The translations under genes and the position numbers were made by a program. From the NCBI RefSeq assembly GCF_014648915.1, contig NZ_BMSA01000043.1:1-61945 (forward strand): a stretch of 61,945 bases of DNA. The letters run 5' to 3'. The notes beneath the pieces were generated by a model. That model saw nothing but the letters and a program-made list of their open reading frames with translations, was not told the origin of the DNA and did not search any database. The DNA is from Streptomyces phaeofaciens (GTDB taxonomy: Bacteria > Actinomycetota > Actinomycetes > Streptomycetales > Streptomycetaceae). Shown in pieces: positions 52,207-59,809 of this stretch; position 1 is the stretch's first letter; the number at the start of each line of letters is the position of its first letter.

Positions 52207-53705
52207 CGGCGCTCGGCACCCACCACGGCGACACGGGCGCCTGCGATCCCGGGCTCTGTGCCGGGGACGAGCCGCCCGTCAACCCGTTCCTCGCGCTGCG
52301 CGTGGCGTTCGGGATGCTGCTCGGCGAGGACGACTTCCGCGTCCTGATCGGCAACCCGCGCGGCAAGCTCATGCTGCACCAGGCCTGGCAGCACGGCCCG
52401 GGTGTGGTCCGGGGGCTGCCCGTACGACGTCAGGGGGACGAACTGCGGGTCGGGGCCGGGCTGGGCGTGGACGGGCTGGGCCGCGAGGTGCGCCTGGAGA
52501 GCTCCTGGTGCCTGTCCCTGTCGGAATGGGCGAAGACCTGGATCGAGACCCACCCGGCGGAGCCGGACGGGGAAGGCACGGCCGCGGGCCCCGTCCCCAC
52601 CGGCCGCCGGACCCACGGCGAGGACGACGGGGACGACAGGGACGACAGGGACGACGGGGACGACGGGGACGACAGGGACGCGGACGACGACGAGCCCGAC
52701 CCGCCCGGCCACCGCACCCTGCGAGCCTGGGTCGTCGCCGAGTTCGCCTCCTGCCCGGACCGCCCCGTGCCCGCCCTGGCGGACCCGTGCGACGTGACCC
52801 GGCGCCACGACGACTTCTCCCGGATCGTGGAGAGCGCCCGGATCACCGTCCGCGAGGACCCGCCGCCGCCCCGGCTCCCGTACCGCCGGGTACGGGTTCT
52901 GCTCGGCCTGGCGCAGCCGCGGCAGGACGACCCGGCCGACCAGGAGGCGCGGACGACGGCCGAGCGGGTCGCCCGGGTACCCGCCGGGCAGCGGGCCGAG
53001 GCACTGCTCGCCGCCTTCCGGCGGCTGGCAGCCAAGGACGTCACGGAGCTGGCGCCGGAGCAGGAGCAGGGCGAGGCCTGCCCGACGTGGGCCCCGGTCA
53101 CCGAGGACCACGCGGGGATCCTCCTGGCCGAACTGACCGTCGGGATCACGGAGTACGACGGCTGCGTGCGCGTCGGGGACGTGGCGGTGGACCCGTACGT
53201 GCGCACCGCCGTCCTGCCGACCACCACCCTCCAGGAACTGGTCTGCGGGCTGGCCCCGGGGCTGCTGGGCGCGGCCGGGGAGACGGACGCGGGCGGTCCA
53301 CGGGTGATCCCCGCCTCGCTGGCCTGGAACGAGGACATGACCAGCTTCAGCTTCAAGGTCACCAAGCCCCTGGCGGCCGGTTCCGCCGAACCCGAGAGCG
53401 TCGAGATCAGCTCGCTCTCGGCCCATGGGCGCGGCTGGGCCACCGACGAGGTGGACGAGGTCCAGCTGACGGCCGACGGCCGCACGGTGGTGGTCGACCT
53501 CGACCAGCCCCCCGCCTACGAGACCGTACGCATCCGGATCCACGGCACCGGCCCCAAACCGCTCTTCGGGCGTGATCCCCAGGTGCCGCTCGCCGGTCTG
53601 GTCGGCGGGCCGCCCGGCGGCAGGCACGAGGGGCATGACGCCGTCATCACCCATCATCTGCCGCGCTCGGCGCGGGAGTCGGCCGCCGGAAGGACCGAAG
53701 CATGA
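52203..53705 (+). CDS. CIS-locus protein of unknown function with Asp-rich repeat
   Basis: A 500-aa protein, start ATG overlapping the ATPase stop. Residues about 60-100 read QHGPGVVRGLPVRR and LRVGAGLGVDGLGREVRL, a motif (G-V-V-x-G-L, then PG/GxALDxxGREI) seen in a group of phage- and CIS-associated proteins. An in-frame six-unit repeat of DDG/DDR (52623-52676) forms an acidic spacer near residue 141-158. The C-terminus has a beta-sandwich pattern (LAWNEDMTSFSFKVTK, VQLTADGRTVVVDL), like a carbohydrate-binding or fibre-tip fold. It is probably an external baseplate or fibre-like component. No signal peptide. Confidence 0.72.
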   Translation: MTALGTHHGDTGACDPGLCAGDEPPVNPFLALRVAFGMLLGEDDFRVLIGNPRGKLMLHQAWQHGPGVVRGLPVRRQGDELRVGAGLGVDGLGREVRLESSWCLSLSEWAKTWIETHPAEPDGEGTAAGPVPTGRRTHGEDDGDDRDDRDDGDDGDDRDADDDEPDPPGHRTLRAWVVAEFASCPDRPVPALADPCDVTRRHDDFSRIVESARITVREDPPPPRLPYRRVRVLLGLAQPRQDDPADQEARTTAERVARVPAGQRAEALLAAFRRLAAKDVTELAPEQEQGEACPTWAPVTEDHAGILLAELTVGITEYDGCVRVGDVAVDPYVRTAVLPTTTLQELVCGLAPGLLGAAGETDAGGPRVIPASLAWNEDMTSFSFKVTKPLAAGSAEPESVEISSLSAHGRGWATDEVDEVQLTADGRTVVVDLDQPPAYETVRIRIHGTGPKPLFGRDPQVPLAGLVGGPPGGRHEGHDAVITHHLPRSARESAAGRTEA

Positions 53706-55132
53706 CCACCACCGAACCCCCCGTGACGGGCACGGCCCCCGGGCCCGGGTCCGACGGCAGCCCGGACACGGCGGGCGGCGGGATCGAACGGCTCCATGCC
53801 TTCGACGGCCTCTTCCTGCGCGCCGAGCACCTCAACCGCATCCAGGACCACACCGAGGCCCACGCCCGGGCCCTGGGCGAGGCCGGCGGTCCGGGCGTGG
53901 TCGAGGGCTTCACCGTCGTGCTGGAGGACGACGCCCTGCACGTGGGCGCGGGCCTCGCCGTCACGGCGGACGGCGTCGGCTTGCGTTCGGGGCGCATGGT
54001 GCGCCTGCCGCTGCCGACGGGCGGCTTTCGCGAGGACGGCTTCTGGTGGGTCGAGGCCGCCCCCGCGACCTGGCAGTACGGCGAGGCCCCGGTCCAGGGC
54101 GCCTACTGCGACGACCCCTGCTCCGGCTCCGGCACCGTCCGCCGCCCCTATGAGGTGGAGGGCGTCCGGATCCGGCTGGTCGAGGCCCTCGCCGAAGGCC
54201 TGGGCGGGCAGCCGGCCAAGCACCGCCGCAACCACCTCGCCAACTGGTGGTTCCGCGTTGAGCGGCTGGCGGCCGACCCCTGGCCGTACCGCTCGGACGC
54301 GCTCGACCTCCCCCGGGACTGGGAGCCGCCGGGGGTGGCGGGCAAGCCCGCGGGGGTCCGGCTCGCCGCGCTGATCACGCACGGCGACGGGACCTGGGAC
54401 ACGGACACCTGGACCGCCCGCCGGGACCGGGGCGCGCCGTCGGCCGAGCGCCACTGGCAACTGCGGCTCGGTATGCGGCCCTGGGATGTGTTCATGGCCC
54501 AGATCCTCCAGTTCCAGGCCCAGTTGGCGGACGTGACGGGCGAGTCGGGCGTGCCCGGGGGCGAGTTGGGCCCGCTGGTGCACACGCTGCTGAGGCTCGG
54601 TGATCAGGACTACCTGAAGAAGCGCACCAAGGTCGAGATGGGGCAGGACCTGGCCGAGCTCGCCGAGGGCGTCCGCGCCGGCCGGTACGGCGCACCCATC
54701 CGTCCGGGCCAGGGCGTTCACGCGCTGCGGGACCTGGGGATCGACGAACTCCCGCCCGCCGGCTACCTGCCCGTCGAGTACCGGGATCCGGCGGAGTGGT
54801 ACGAGGAGCTGCGGCTGTGGATGAGCACGTACCTGGGCGACCGGGTCGAGCTGCGCTACTGCGGGGTCACCGTCGCGGACGTCGCGCGGGCGGTGGAGGA
54901 GGCCCGGCACCGGGACCGCATCCGGCTCGACGGGCGAGCGAGGCTGGAGGTGCCCGTCGACATCCTCGTCCCGATGGGCCCGCAGGAGCAGCCGGCCACC
55001 CGCTGGGTGGCGTTCGTCCGCAGGGAACGACGCCGGTGCACCGAAGAGGGATGGCAGCCCGGTCCGGACACGCCGCACGAGGACACCGACGGGTCCGTGG
55101 ACGTCGCGCTGGGTGACACGACGGTGACGTAA
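53702..55132 (+). CDS. CIS-locus protein with TssK-like N-terminal motif (unassigned)
   Basis: A 476-aa protein overlapping the previous gene by ATGA. After a disordered 30-residue leader it reads RLHAFDGLFLRAEHLNRIQD, which resembles the N-terminal shoulder motif of the T6SS baseplate protein TssK (EGMFLxPQHFQ). GVVEGFTV...LHVGAGLAVTADGVGL follows and echoes the same motif in the previous gene. The middle and C-terminus (HWQLRLGMRPWDVFMAQILQ, LEVPVDILVPMGPQEQP) match nothing I know. It is probably a baseplate-proximal partner or fibre adaptor. It is the last gene of the structural run, with its stop inside a direct repeat that precedes the SARP gene. Confidence 0.7.
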   Translation: MTTTEPPVTGTAPGPGSDGSPDTAGGGIERLHAFDGLFLRAEHLNRIQDHTEAHARALGEAGGPGVVEGFTVVLEDDALHVGAGLAVTADGVGLRSGRMVRLPLPTGGFREDGFWWVEAAPATWQYGEAPVQGAYCDDPCSGSGTVRRPYEVEGVRIRLVEALAEGLGGQPAKHRRNHLANWWFRVERLAADPWPYRSDALDLPRDWEPPGVAGKPAGVRLAALITHGDGTWDTDTWTARRDRGAPSAERHWQLRLGMRPWDVFMAQILQFQAQLADVTGESGVPGGELGPLVHTLLRLGDQDYLKKRTKVEMGQDLAELAEGVRAGRYGAPIRPGQGVHALRDLGIDELPPAGYLPVEYRDPAEWYEELRLWMSTYLGDRVELRYCGVTVADVARAVEEARHRDRIRLDGRARLEVPVDILVPMGPQEQPATRWVAFVRRERRRCTEEGWQPGPDTPHEDTDGSVDVALGDTTVT

Positions 55133-55143
55133 TGGTGACGTAA
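55123..55143 (+). promoter_or_regulatory. Candidate SARP-type operator (11-bp-period direct repeat)
   Basis: GGTGACGTAA occurs at 55123-55132 and again at 55134-55143, an exact 10-bp repeat with an 11-bp period. CATAAC (55148-55153) lies a few bases downstream and could be a -10 box. SARP regulators bind heptameric direct repeats with 11-bp spacing placed upstream of the -10. The first copy contains the TAA stop of the preceding gene. Confidence 0.6.
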
Positions 55144-55190
55144 CGCCCATAACATCGGGCCGGTCGGACTGCTACCAGGAGGCCGCGCAC

Positions 55191-55961
55191 ATGAATCCGC
55201 AGTTCCTCGAGTCGCCGGTCCGGATCCCCAGGCAGATGGACGCGCCGGTGCTTCATCTCCTCGGTGGTCCGAGAGTCGTTCACCTGGGCAGATGGCTGGA
55301 CGTGCCCGAGGGGAGCAAACGACTGCTCGCCTTCGTGGCCCTCAACGGCGGCCGTGTCGAGCGGCGGCACGCGGCGGGCACGCTGTGGCCGGCAGGGGAG
55401 GATCAACGGGCGGCCGGGAACCTGCGTTCGGCGCTCTGGCGGCTGAAGGCGGCCGGGATCGACCTGCTCGACTCCGACAAGTGCTCACTCTGGGTGCGCG
55501 AACACACGGTGATCGATCTGTACGTGCTCTACGGCTGGGCGGGGCGCCTGATCGCCGGCACTCCCACCAGCGAGGACCTGTCGGCGCTCAAGTGGCGTAC
55601 CGACGCGCTGGATCTGCTGCCCGGCTGGTACGACGACTGGGTGCTGCTGGAGCGCGAGCGGGTGCGGCAACGCCTGCTGCACGCCCTGGAGGCGCTCAGC
55701 CGCGAGCTGGCGCGGGCCGGCCGGCACGCGGAGGCCGTCGAGTCGGCGCTGGTGGCGGTGGCCGCGGAGCCGTTGCGTGAGAGCGCCCAGCGAGCCCTGA
55801 TCGAGGCCCACCTGGCGGAGGGGAACCTGGTGGAGGCGATGCGCACGTACGCCGCGTACCGCGGCCTGACCCGGCGCGAGCTGGGCGTCGGGCCGGGCAT
55901 GGAGCTGTCCGCCCTCATGGACCGCGCGTGCAAGTCCCTGACGTACAGCTCCTCCTCCTGA
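55191..55961 (+). CDS. Small SARP-type transcriptional activator
   Basis: A 256-aa regulator. Residues about 18-100 form an OmpR-like winged helix (LHLLGGPRVVHLGRWLDVPEGSKRLLAFVALNGGRV, then NLRSALWRLKAAGIDLL). Residues about 105-245 form a bacterial transcriptional activator (BTAD) domain (DLYVLYGWAGRLI, LPGWYDDWVLLERERVRQ, HLAEGNLVEAMRTYAAYRGL). It has no ATPase or sensor domain, as in the short SARPs. It starts at ATG 55191 after AGGAGG and sits 58 nt after the last CIS gene, preceded by a suitable direct repeat. Its target is probably the CIS operon or its own promoter; neither is shown. Confidence 0.9.
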   Translation: MNPQFLESPVRIPRQMDAPVLHLLGGPRVVHLGRWLDVPEGSKRLLAFVALNGGRVERRHAAGTLWPAGEDQRAAGNLRSALWRLKAAGIDLLDSDKCSLWVREHTVIDLYVLYGWAGRLIAGTPTSEDLSALKWRTDALDLLPGWYDDWVLLERERVRQRLLHALEALSRELARAGRHAEAVESALVAVAAEPLRESAQRALIEAHLAEGNLVEAMRTYAAYRGLTRRELGVGPGMELSALMDRACKSLTYSSSS

Positions 55962-56037
55962 CGTACGTTCCGGGGTCCCTGCGCGCTCTCGCCCCACCGA
56001 CGGCCGCTCGCGGCCGGTCGGCGTGCCGAACCCCTTG

Positions 56038-56057
56038 CCTTGAAGCGCACTTCACGT
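56038..56057 (+). promoter_or_regulatory. Candidate MerR-type operator upstream of the AKR gene
   Basis: CCTTGAAGCGCACTTCACGT contains the near-palindrome TGAAGCGCACTTCA (12 of 14 positions symmetrical) 64 nt before the AKR start. The CTTGAAG...CTTCA arrangement is of the MerR promoter-operator kind. No merR gene is in this part of the window. Confidence 0.4.
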
Positions 56058-56117
56058 TGAAGACTCCCCATCGAGCCGGAGCCGACCGACGGATCCGGCC
56101 GAACGGGAGGGTTCCTC

Positions 56118-57104
56118 ATGAAGTACCGCACCCTGGGCGCCGACCCCGCCACCCGCCGCGAGGTGAGCGTGCTCGCGCTCGGCGCGATGCTGTTCGGGTC
56201 GCTGACCGACGAGAAGACGTCGTTCGCGATCCTCGACCGGTTCGTCGAGGCGGGCGGGACCTTCGTCGACACCTCCGACAACTACGCGTTCTGGGTGGAC
56301 GGCGGCCAGGGCGGCCAGAGCGAGGAACTCCTCGGCCGCTGGCGCCGCAGCCGCGGCATCGGCGACGAGATCGTGATCGCCACCAAGCTCGGCGCCCGCC
56401 CCCTCGCCCCGGGCACCGGCTACACGGACAACCCGGAGGGCCTCTCCGCGAAGGTGATCCGCGAGTCGGCCGAGCGCAGCCGGGAGAGGCTCGGGGTGGA
56501 GCGGCTGGACCTGCTGTACGCGCACATCGACGACCACACCGTCCCGCAGCGCGAGACCGTCGAGGGGTTCGCGGCGCTGGTCGCGGAGGGCACGGTGGGC
56601 CTGCTCGGGGTGAGCAACCAGGCCGTCTGGCGGGTCGAGCGGGCCCGGGCCCTGGCCGCCGCGGCCGGGCTGCCCGGCTACGAGGTGCTCCAGTACCAGC
56701 ACAGCCATCTGCGCCCGCGCTTCGACGTTCCGAGCGATCTCTTCCCGGACGGCAGCCTCGGCCACGCCGGCCCCGAACTCCTCGGCTATCTGCGGGCCGA
56801 GCCCGCTCTCACCCTCGTCGCCTACTCGCCGCTGCTCGCCGGCGCCTATGTGCGCCCGGACAAGCCGCTGCCGGCCGACTACGACCACCCCGGCACCCCG
56901 GCCCGGCTCGCCGTGCTGCGGGAGGTCGCGGGGGAGACCGGCGCCACCGTCAACCAGGTCGTCCTGGCCTGGCAGTTGGGCGGCGAGGCGCCGATCGTCC
57001 CGCTGGCGGGGGCGTCGTCGGTGGCCCAGCTGGAGGAGAACCTCGCCGCCGTGCACCTGGAGCTGACGGCGGACCAGCGGGCCCGGCTGGACTCCGCGCA
57101 CTGA
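56118..57104 (+). CDS. Aldo/keto reductase
   Basis: A 328-aa (alpha/beta)8-barrel NADPH oxidoreductase. Catalytic tetrad residues are seen as DTSDNYAFW (Asp and Tyr), IATKLGARP (Lys) and LLYAHIDDHTVPQ (His), with VNQVVLAWQL and VPLAGASSVAQLEENL forming the nucleotide-binding end. It reduces an aldehyde or ketone; the substrate is not evident. GGGAGGG is 11-12 nt before ATG 56118. It stands alone between the SARP gene and the TetR gene, under a possible MerR-type promoter, and could belong to an oxidative or electrophile stress response. Confidence 0.95.
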   Translation: MKYRTLGADPATRREVSVLALGAMLFGSLTDEKTSFAILDRFVEAGGTFVDTSDNYAFWVDGGQGGQSEELLGRWRRSRGIGDEIVIATKLGARPLAPGTGYTDNPEGLSAKVIRESAERSRERLGVERLDLLYAHIDDHTVPQRETVEGFAALVAEGTVGLLGVSNQAVWRVERARALAAAAGLPGYEVLQYQHSHLRPRFDVPSDLFPDGSLGHAGPELLGYLRAEPALTLVAYSPLLAGAYVRPDKPLPADYDHPGTPARLAVLREVAGETGATVNQVVLAWQLGGEAPIVPLAGASSVAQLEENLAAVHLELTADQRARLDSAH

Positions 57105-57163
57105 CGCGGGCCGGCCGGGGGGAAGGCCGTCCGGGTGCGGCGGGGGGCGGCTACGCTGGGATC

Positions 57164-57745
57164 ATGCCGTCCACCCGCCGTACCGCCCGACAGGCCGACC
57201 TGCTGGAACGACTCGTCGCGCTGGTCACGGCGGAGGGGTTCTCCGACCTCACCCTGGACGACCTCGCCGTGCGGCTGCGCTGCTCCAAGACCACGCTGTA
57301 CCAGCTCGCCCGCAGCAAGCAGGGGCTGGTCGTGGAGGCCGTCAAGCACTACTTCCGCGGGGCGACCGAGGCCGTCGAGAAGCGGGTGGCGCAGACCGTC
57401 GAGCCGTCCGACCGCGTCCGCGTCTACCTCACGGCCGTCGCCGAACAGCTGCGCCCGCTCTCCCGCCGCTTCCTCGACGACGTGGCGGACTTCCCGCCCG
57501 CCCGCGAGGTCTACGAGGCCAACACGCGGATGGCCGCGGAGCGGGTCCGGCAGCTGATCGCCGAGGGTGTGTCCGGCGGCGCCTTCCGTGATGTGCACAC
57601 CGCCTTCGTCGGCGAGGTCGCCGCCGCGACCATGCGCCAGATCCAGCAGGGCGAGCTGAAGGCCCGCACCGGGCTGTCGGACGCCGAGGCGTACGAGCAG
57701 CTCGCCTCGCTGATCGTGCACGCCGTCTCGGCCGCCTCTTCCTGA
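57164..57745 (+). CDS. TetR-family repressor of the acyl-CoA dehydrogenase operon
   Basis: A 193-aa regulator. The HTH region is clear (LVALVTAEGFSDLTLDDLAVRLRCSKTTLYQLARSKQGLVVEAV). The C-terminal domain (FRGATEAVEKRVAQTV, FLDDVADFPPAREVYEANTRM, EQLASLIVHAVSA) is of a type found in repressors of fatty-acid breakdown that sense acyl-CoA. It starts at ATG 57164 (MPSTRRTARQADLLE). It lies 121 nt upstream of the acyl-CoA dehydrogenase gene, with the nested palindrome between them, so it probably controls that operon. The ligand is inferred. Confidence 0.92.
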   Translation: MPSTRRTARQADLLERLVALVTAEGFSDLTLDDLAVRLRCSKTTLYQLARSKQGLVVEAVKHYFRGATEAVEKRVAQTVEPSDRVRVYLTAVAEQLRPLSRRFLDDVADFPPAREVYEANTRMAAERVRQLIAEGVSGGAFRDVHTAFVGEVAAATMRQIQQGELKARTGLSDAEAYEQLASLIVHAVSAASS

Positions 57746-57799
57746 CGCACCCGCCGATGTCCCCGCCGCTTCCCGGCTGGCTGTGCCACGGCCGCGTGC

Positions 57800-57849
57800 A
57801 GTACTGTTAATGATACGTGCGTACGCACTCCAGTATCATTCCCAGTACT
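57800..57849. promoter_or_regulatory. Nested palindromic operator/promoter of the acyl-CoA dehydrogenase operon
   Basis: The outer arms AGTACTGTTAATGATAC (57800-57816) and GTATCATTCCCAGTACT (57833-57849) are inverted repeats matching at 15 of 17 positions. Between them GTGCGTACGCAC (57817-57828) is a perfect 12-bp palindrome. The AT-rich outer arms probably overlap the promoter, and the start codon is only 18 nt downstream. Confidence 0.8.
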
Positions 57850-57866
57850 ACTCCGTGGAGGTCGCC

Positions 57867-59045
57867 ATGCCTGCCACTCGCGCCCTGCCGACCGAGGAGG
57901 CCGTCGAGCTGATCCAGCTCACGCGCACCCTCGCCGTGAAGGAGCTCGCACCCCGGGTGGCCGACGCGGAGGCGGAGGCGGCCTTCCCCCGGGACGTCTT
58001 CCGCACCCTCGGCCGCAGCGGCCTGCTCGGGCTGCCGTTCGCCGAGGAGGACGGCGGGGCGGGCCAGCCGTACGAGGTCTATCTCCAGGTGCTGGAGGAG
58101 GTCGCCGCGGTCTGGTCGAGCGTCGCCGTGGGCATGTCGGTGCACGCCCTGTCCTGCTTCCCGCTCGCCCGGTTCGGCACCGCCGAGCAGCGCCGCCGCT
58201 GGCTGCCGGACATGCTCGCCGGTGAGCTGCTCGGCGCGTACTGCCTGTCCGAGCCGCACGCCGGCTCCGACCCGGCGGCCATGCTGACCCGCGCGGTCCG
58301 CGACGGCGACGACTACGTCCTGAACGGCGCCAAGGCCTGGACGACGCACGGCGGGTACGCCGACTTCTACACGGTCATGGCCCGCACCTCCGACGACCGC
58401 ACCCACGGCATCTCCTGCTTCCTGGTCCCGGCGGACACCCCGGGGCTCAGCGCCGACCCGCCGGAGCGGAAGATGGGTCTGACGGGCTCGGCGACGGCCA
58501 CCATGCGGCTGGACGACGTCCGGGTACCGGCCGAGCGGCTCATCGGGGAGGAGGGGCAGGGTCTGAAGATCGCGCTCGCCTCCCTCGACCACGGCCGCCT
58601 CGGCATCGCCGCCGTGGCCTGCGGCCTCGCCCAGGGCGCCCTCGACCACGCGGTGCGCTACGCGCGGGAGCGGGAGACCTTCGGCAAGCCGATCATCGAG
58701 CACCAGGGGCTGGCGTTCGTGCTGGCCGACATGGGCGCGGCGATCGAGTCGGCGCGGGCCACCGCGCTGGCGGCCGCGCGGCTGAAGGACCTCGGCCTGC
58801 CCTTCACCCGGGAGGCGTCGATCGCCAAGCTCGTGGCCACCGACAACGCCATGAAGGTGACGACGGACGCCGTGCAGGTCCTCGGCGGGTACGGATACAC
58901 GCGCGACTTCCCCGTCGAGCGCTATATGCGCGAGGCCAAGGTCATGCAGATCTTCGAAGGAACCAACCAGATCCAGCGGATGATCATCTCCCGTGCGCTG
59001 GACCGTAACGAGGGCGGTGTGCTCACCGTCCTCGGCAAGGAGTGA
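57867..59045 (+). CDS. Acyl-CoA dehydrogenase
   Basis: A 392-aa FAD flavoenzyme. Landmarks are YCLSEPHAGSDPAAMLT (FAD/substrate loop), KMGLTGSATATMRLDDVRVP, the AYARERETFGKPIIEHQ region and a C-terminal QVLGGYGYTRDFPVERYMREAKVMQIFEGTNQIQ that supplies the catalytic Glu in the usual MQIFEGTN position. It introduces the alpha,beta double bond of an acyl-CoA. ATG 57867 is preceded by GGAGG. It overlaps the SDR gene start region and is the first gene of a two-gene operon, controlled by the upstream TetR. It acts in fatty-acid or branched-chain acyl-CoA oxidation; chain length is unknown. Confidence 0.95.
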   Translation: MPATRALPTEEAVELIQLTRTLAVKELAPRVADAEAEAAFPRDVFRTLGRSGLLGLPFAEEDGGAGQPYEVYLQVLEEVAAVWSSVAVGMSVHALSCFPLARFGTAEQRRRWLPDMLAGELLGAYCLSEPHAGSDPAAMLTRAVRDGDDYVLNGAKAWTTHGGYADFYTVMARTSDDRTHGISCFLVPADTPGLSADPPERKMGLTGSATATMRLDDVRVPAERLIGEEGQGLKIALASLDHGRLGIAAVACGLAQGALDHAVRYARERETFGKPIIEHQGLAFVLADMGAAIESARATALAAARLKDLGLPFTREASIAKLVATDNAMKVTTDAVQVLGGYGYTRDFPVERYMREAKVMQIFEGTNQIQRMIISRALDRNEGGVLTVLGKE

Positions 59046-59047
59046 TG

Positions 59048-59806
59048 ATGCAGCTCGCCCACACCGCCGCCCTCGTCACCGGCGGTGCGTCCGGCCTCGG
59101 CGCGGCCACCGCGAAGGCCCTCGCCGCCGGCGGCGCCCGGGTCTTCGCCCTCGACCTCAAGTCCGGCATCGACCAGGCGCCCGAGGTCGACGGCGTCACC
59201 TACGTCCCCACCGACGTCACCGACCCCGAGCAGGTCCGCGCCGCAGTCGCCACCGCGGCCGGCTCCGGCGTCCCGCTGCGCACGGTCGTCAACTGCGCCG
59301 GCATCGGCCCGTCCGCCCGGATCCTCGGCAAGAAGGGCGTCCACGACCTGGGCCTGTACGCCAAGGTGATCCAGGTCAACCTGATCGGCACCTTCAACGT
59401 GCTGGCACTCGCCTCCGAGGCCATCGCCGAGACCGAGGCCGACGAGAACGGCCAGCGGGGCGTGATCGTCAACACCGCCTCCATCGCCGCCTACGACGGC
59501 CAGATCGGCCAGGCCGCCTACTCCTCCTCCAAGGGCGGTGTCGTCGGGCTGACCCTGCCCGCCGCCCGTGACCTGGCGCAGTACGGCATCCGGGTGTGCA
59601 CGATCGCCCCGGGCATCGTGGAGACGCCGATGCTGGCCACCGTCTCGGACGAGTTCCGCGCCGGGCTCGCCGCGGGCGTGCCCTTCCCGCGCCGGCTGGC
59701 CCTGCCCGAGGAGTACGCCAAGCTCGCCCTGGCCATCGTCGACCACGACTACCTCAACGGCGAGACCATCCGGATGGACGGTGCGCTGCGGATGGCCCCG
59801 AGGTAG
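59048..59806 (+). CDS. Short-chain dehydrogenase, 3-hydroxyacyl-CoA dehydrogenase type II-like
   Basis: A 252-aa SDR. The NAD-binding motif is TGGASGLGAATAKAL, with NCAGIG, catalytic Ser in NTASIAAYDG, YSSSKGG (Tyr-x-x-x-Lys) and TIAPGIVETPML. The match to the HSD10 (3-hydroxyacyl-CoA dehydrogenase) group suggests it oxidises the 3-hydroxyacyl-CoA formed after dehydrogenation and hydration, the next redox step after the neighbouring enzyme. Of the three possible starts (59042, 59045, 59048), ATG 59048 has the best spacing from AAGGAG. It overlaps the acyl-CoA dehydrogenase end closely and is convergent with the GntR gene. Confidence 0.93.
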   Translation: MQLAHTAALVTGGASGLGAATAKALAAGGARVFALDLKSGIDQAPEVDGVTYVPTDVTDPEQVRAAVATAAGSGVPLRTVVNCAGIGPSARILGKKGVHDLGLYAKVIQVNLIGTFNVLALASEAIAETEADENGQRGVIVNTASIAAYDGQIGQAAYSSSKGGVVGLTLPAARDLAQYGIRVCTIAPGIVETPMLATVSDEFRAGLAAGVPFPRRLALPEEYAKLALAIVDHDYLNGETIRMDGALRMAPR

Positions 59807-59809
59807 TCC

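Noticed and set aside
29128..55132. Prophage
   Set aside because: Only tail-like parts are present. There is no terminase, capsid, portal, holin, lysin or integrase, and the AAA+ ATPase and CIS tape-measure genes are characteristic of CIS.
29128..55132. Type VI secretion system
   Set aside because: No TssJ/TssL/TssM membrane complex or ClpV-type ATPase is seen; the TssK-like motif at 53702 is limited to the N-terminus and is only noted as a resemblance.
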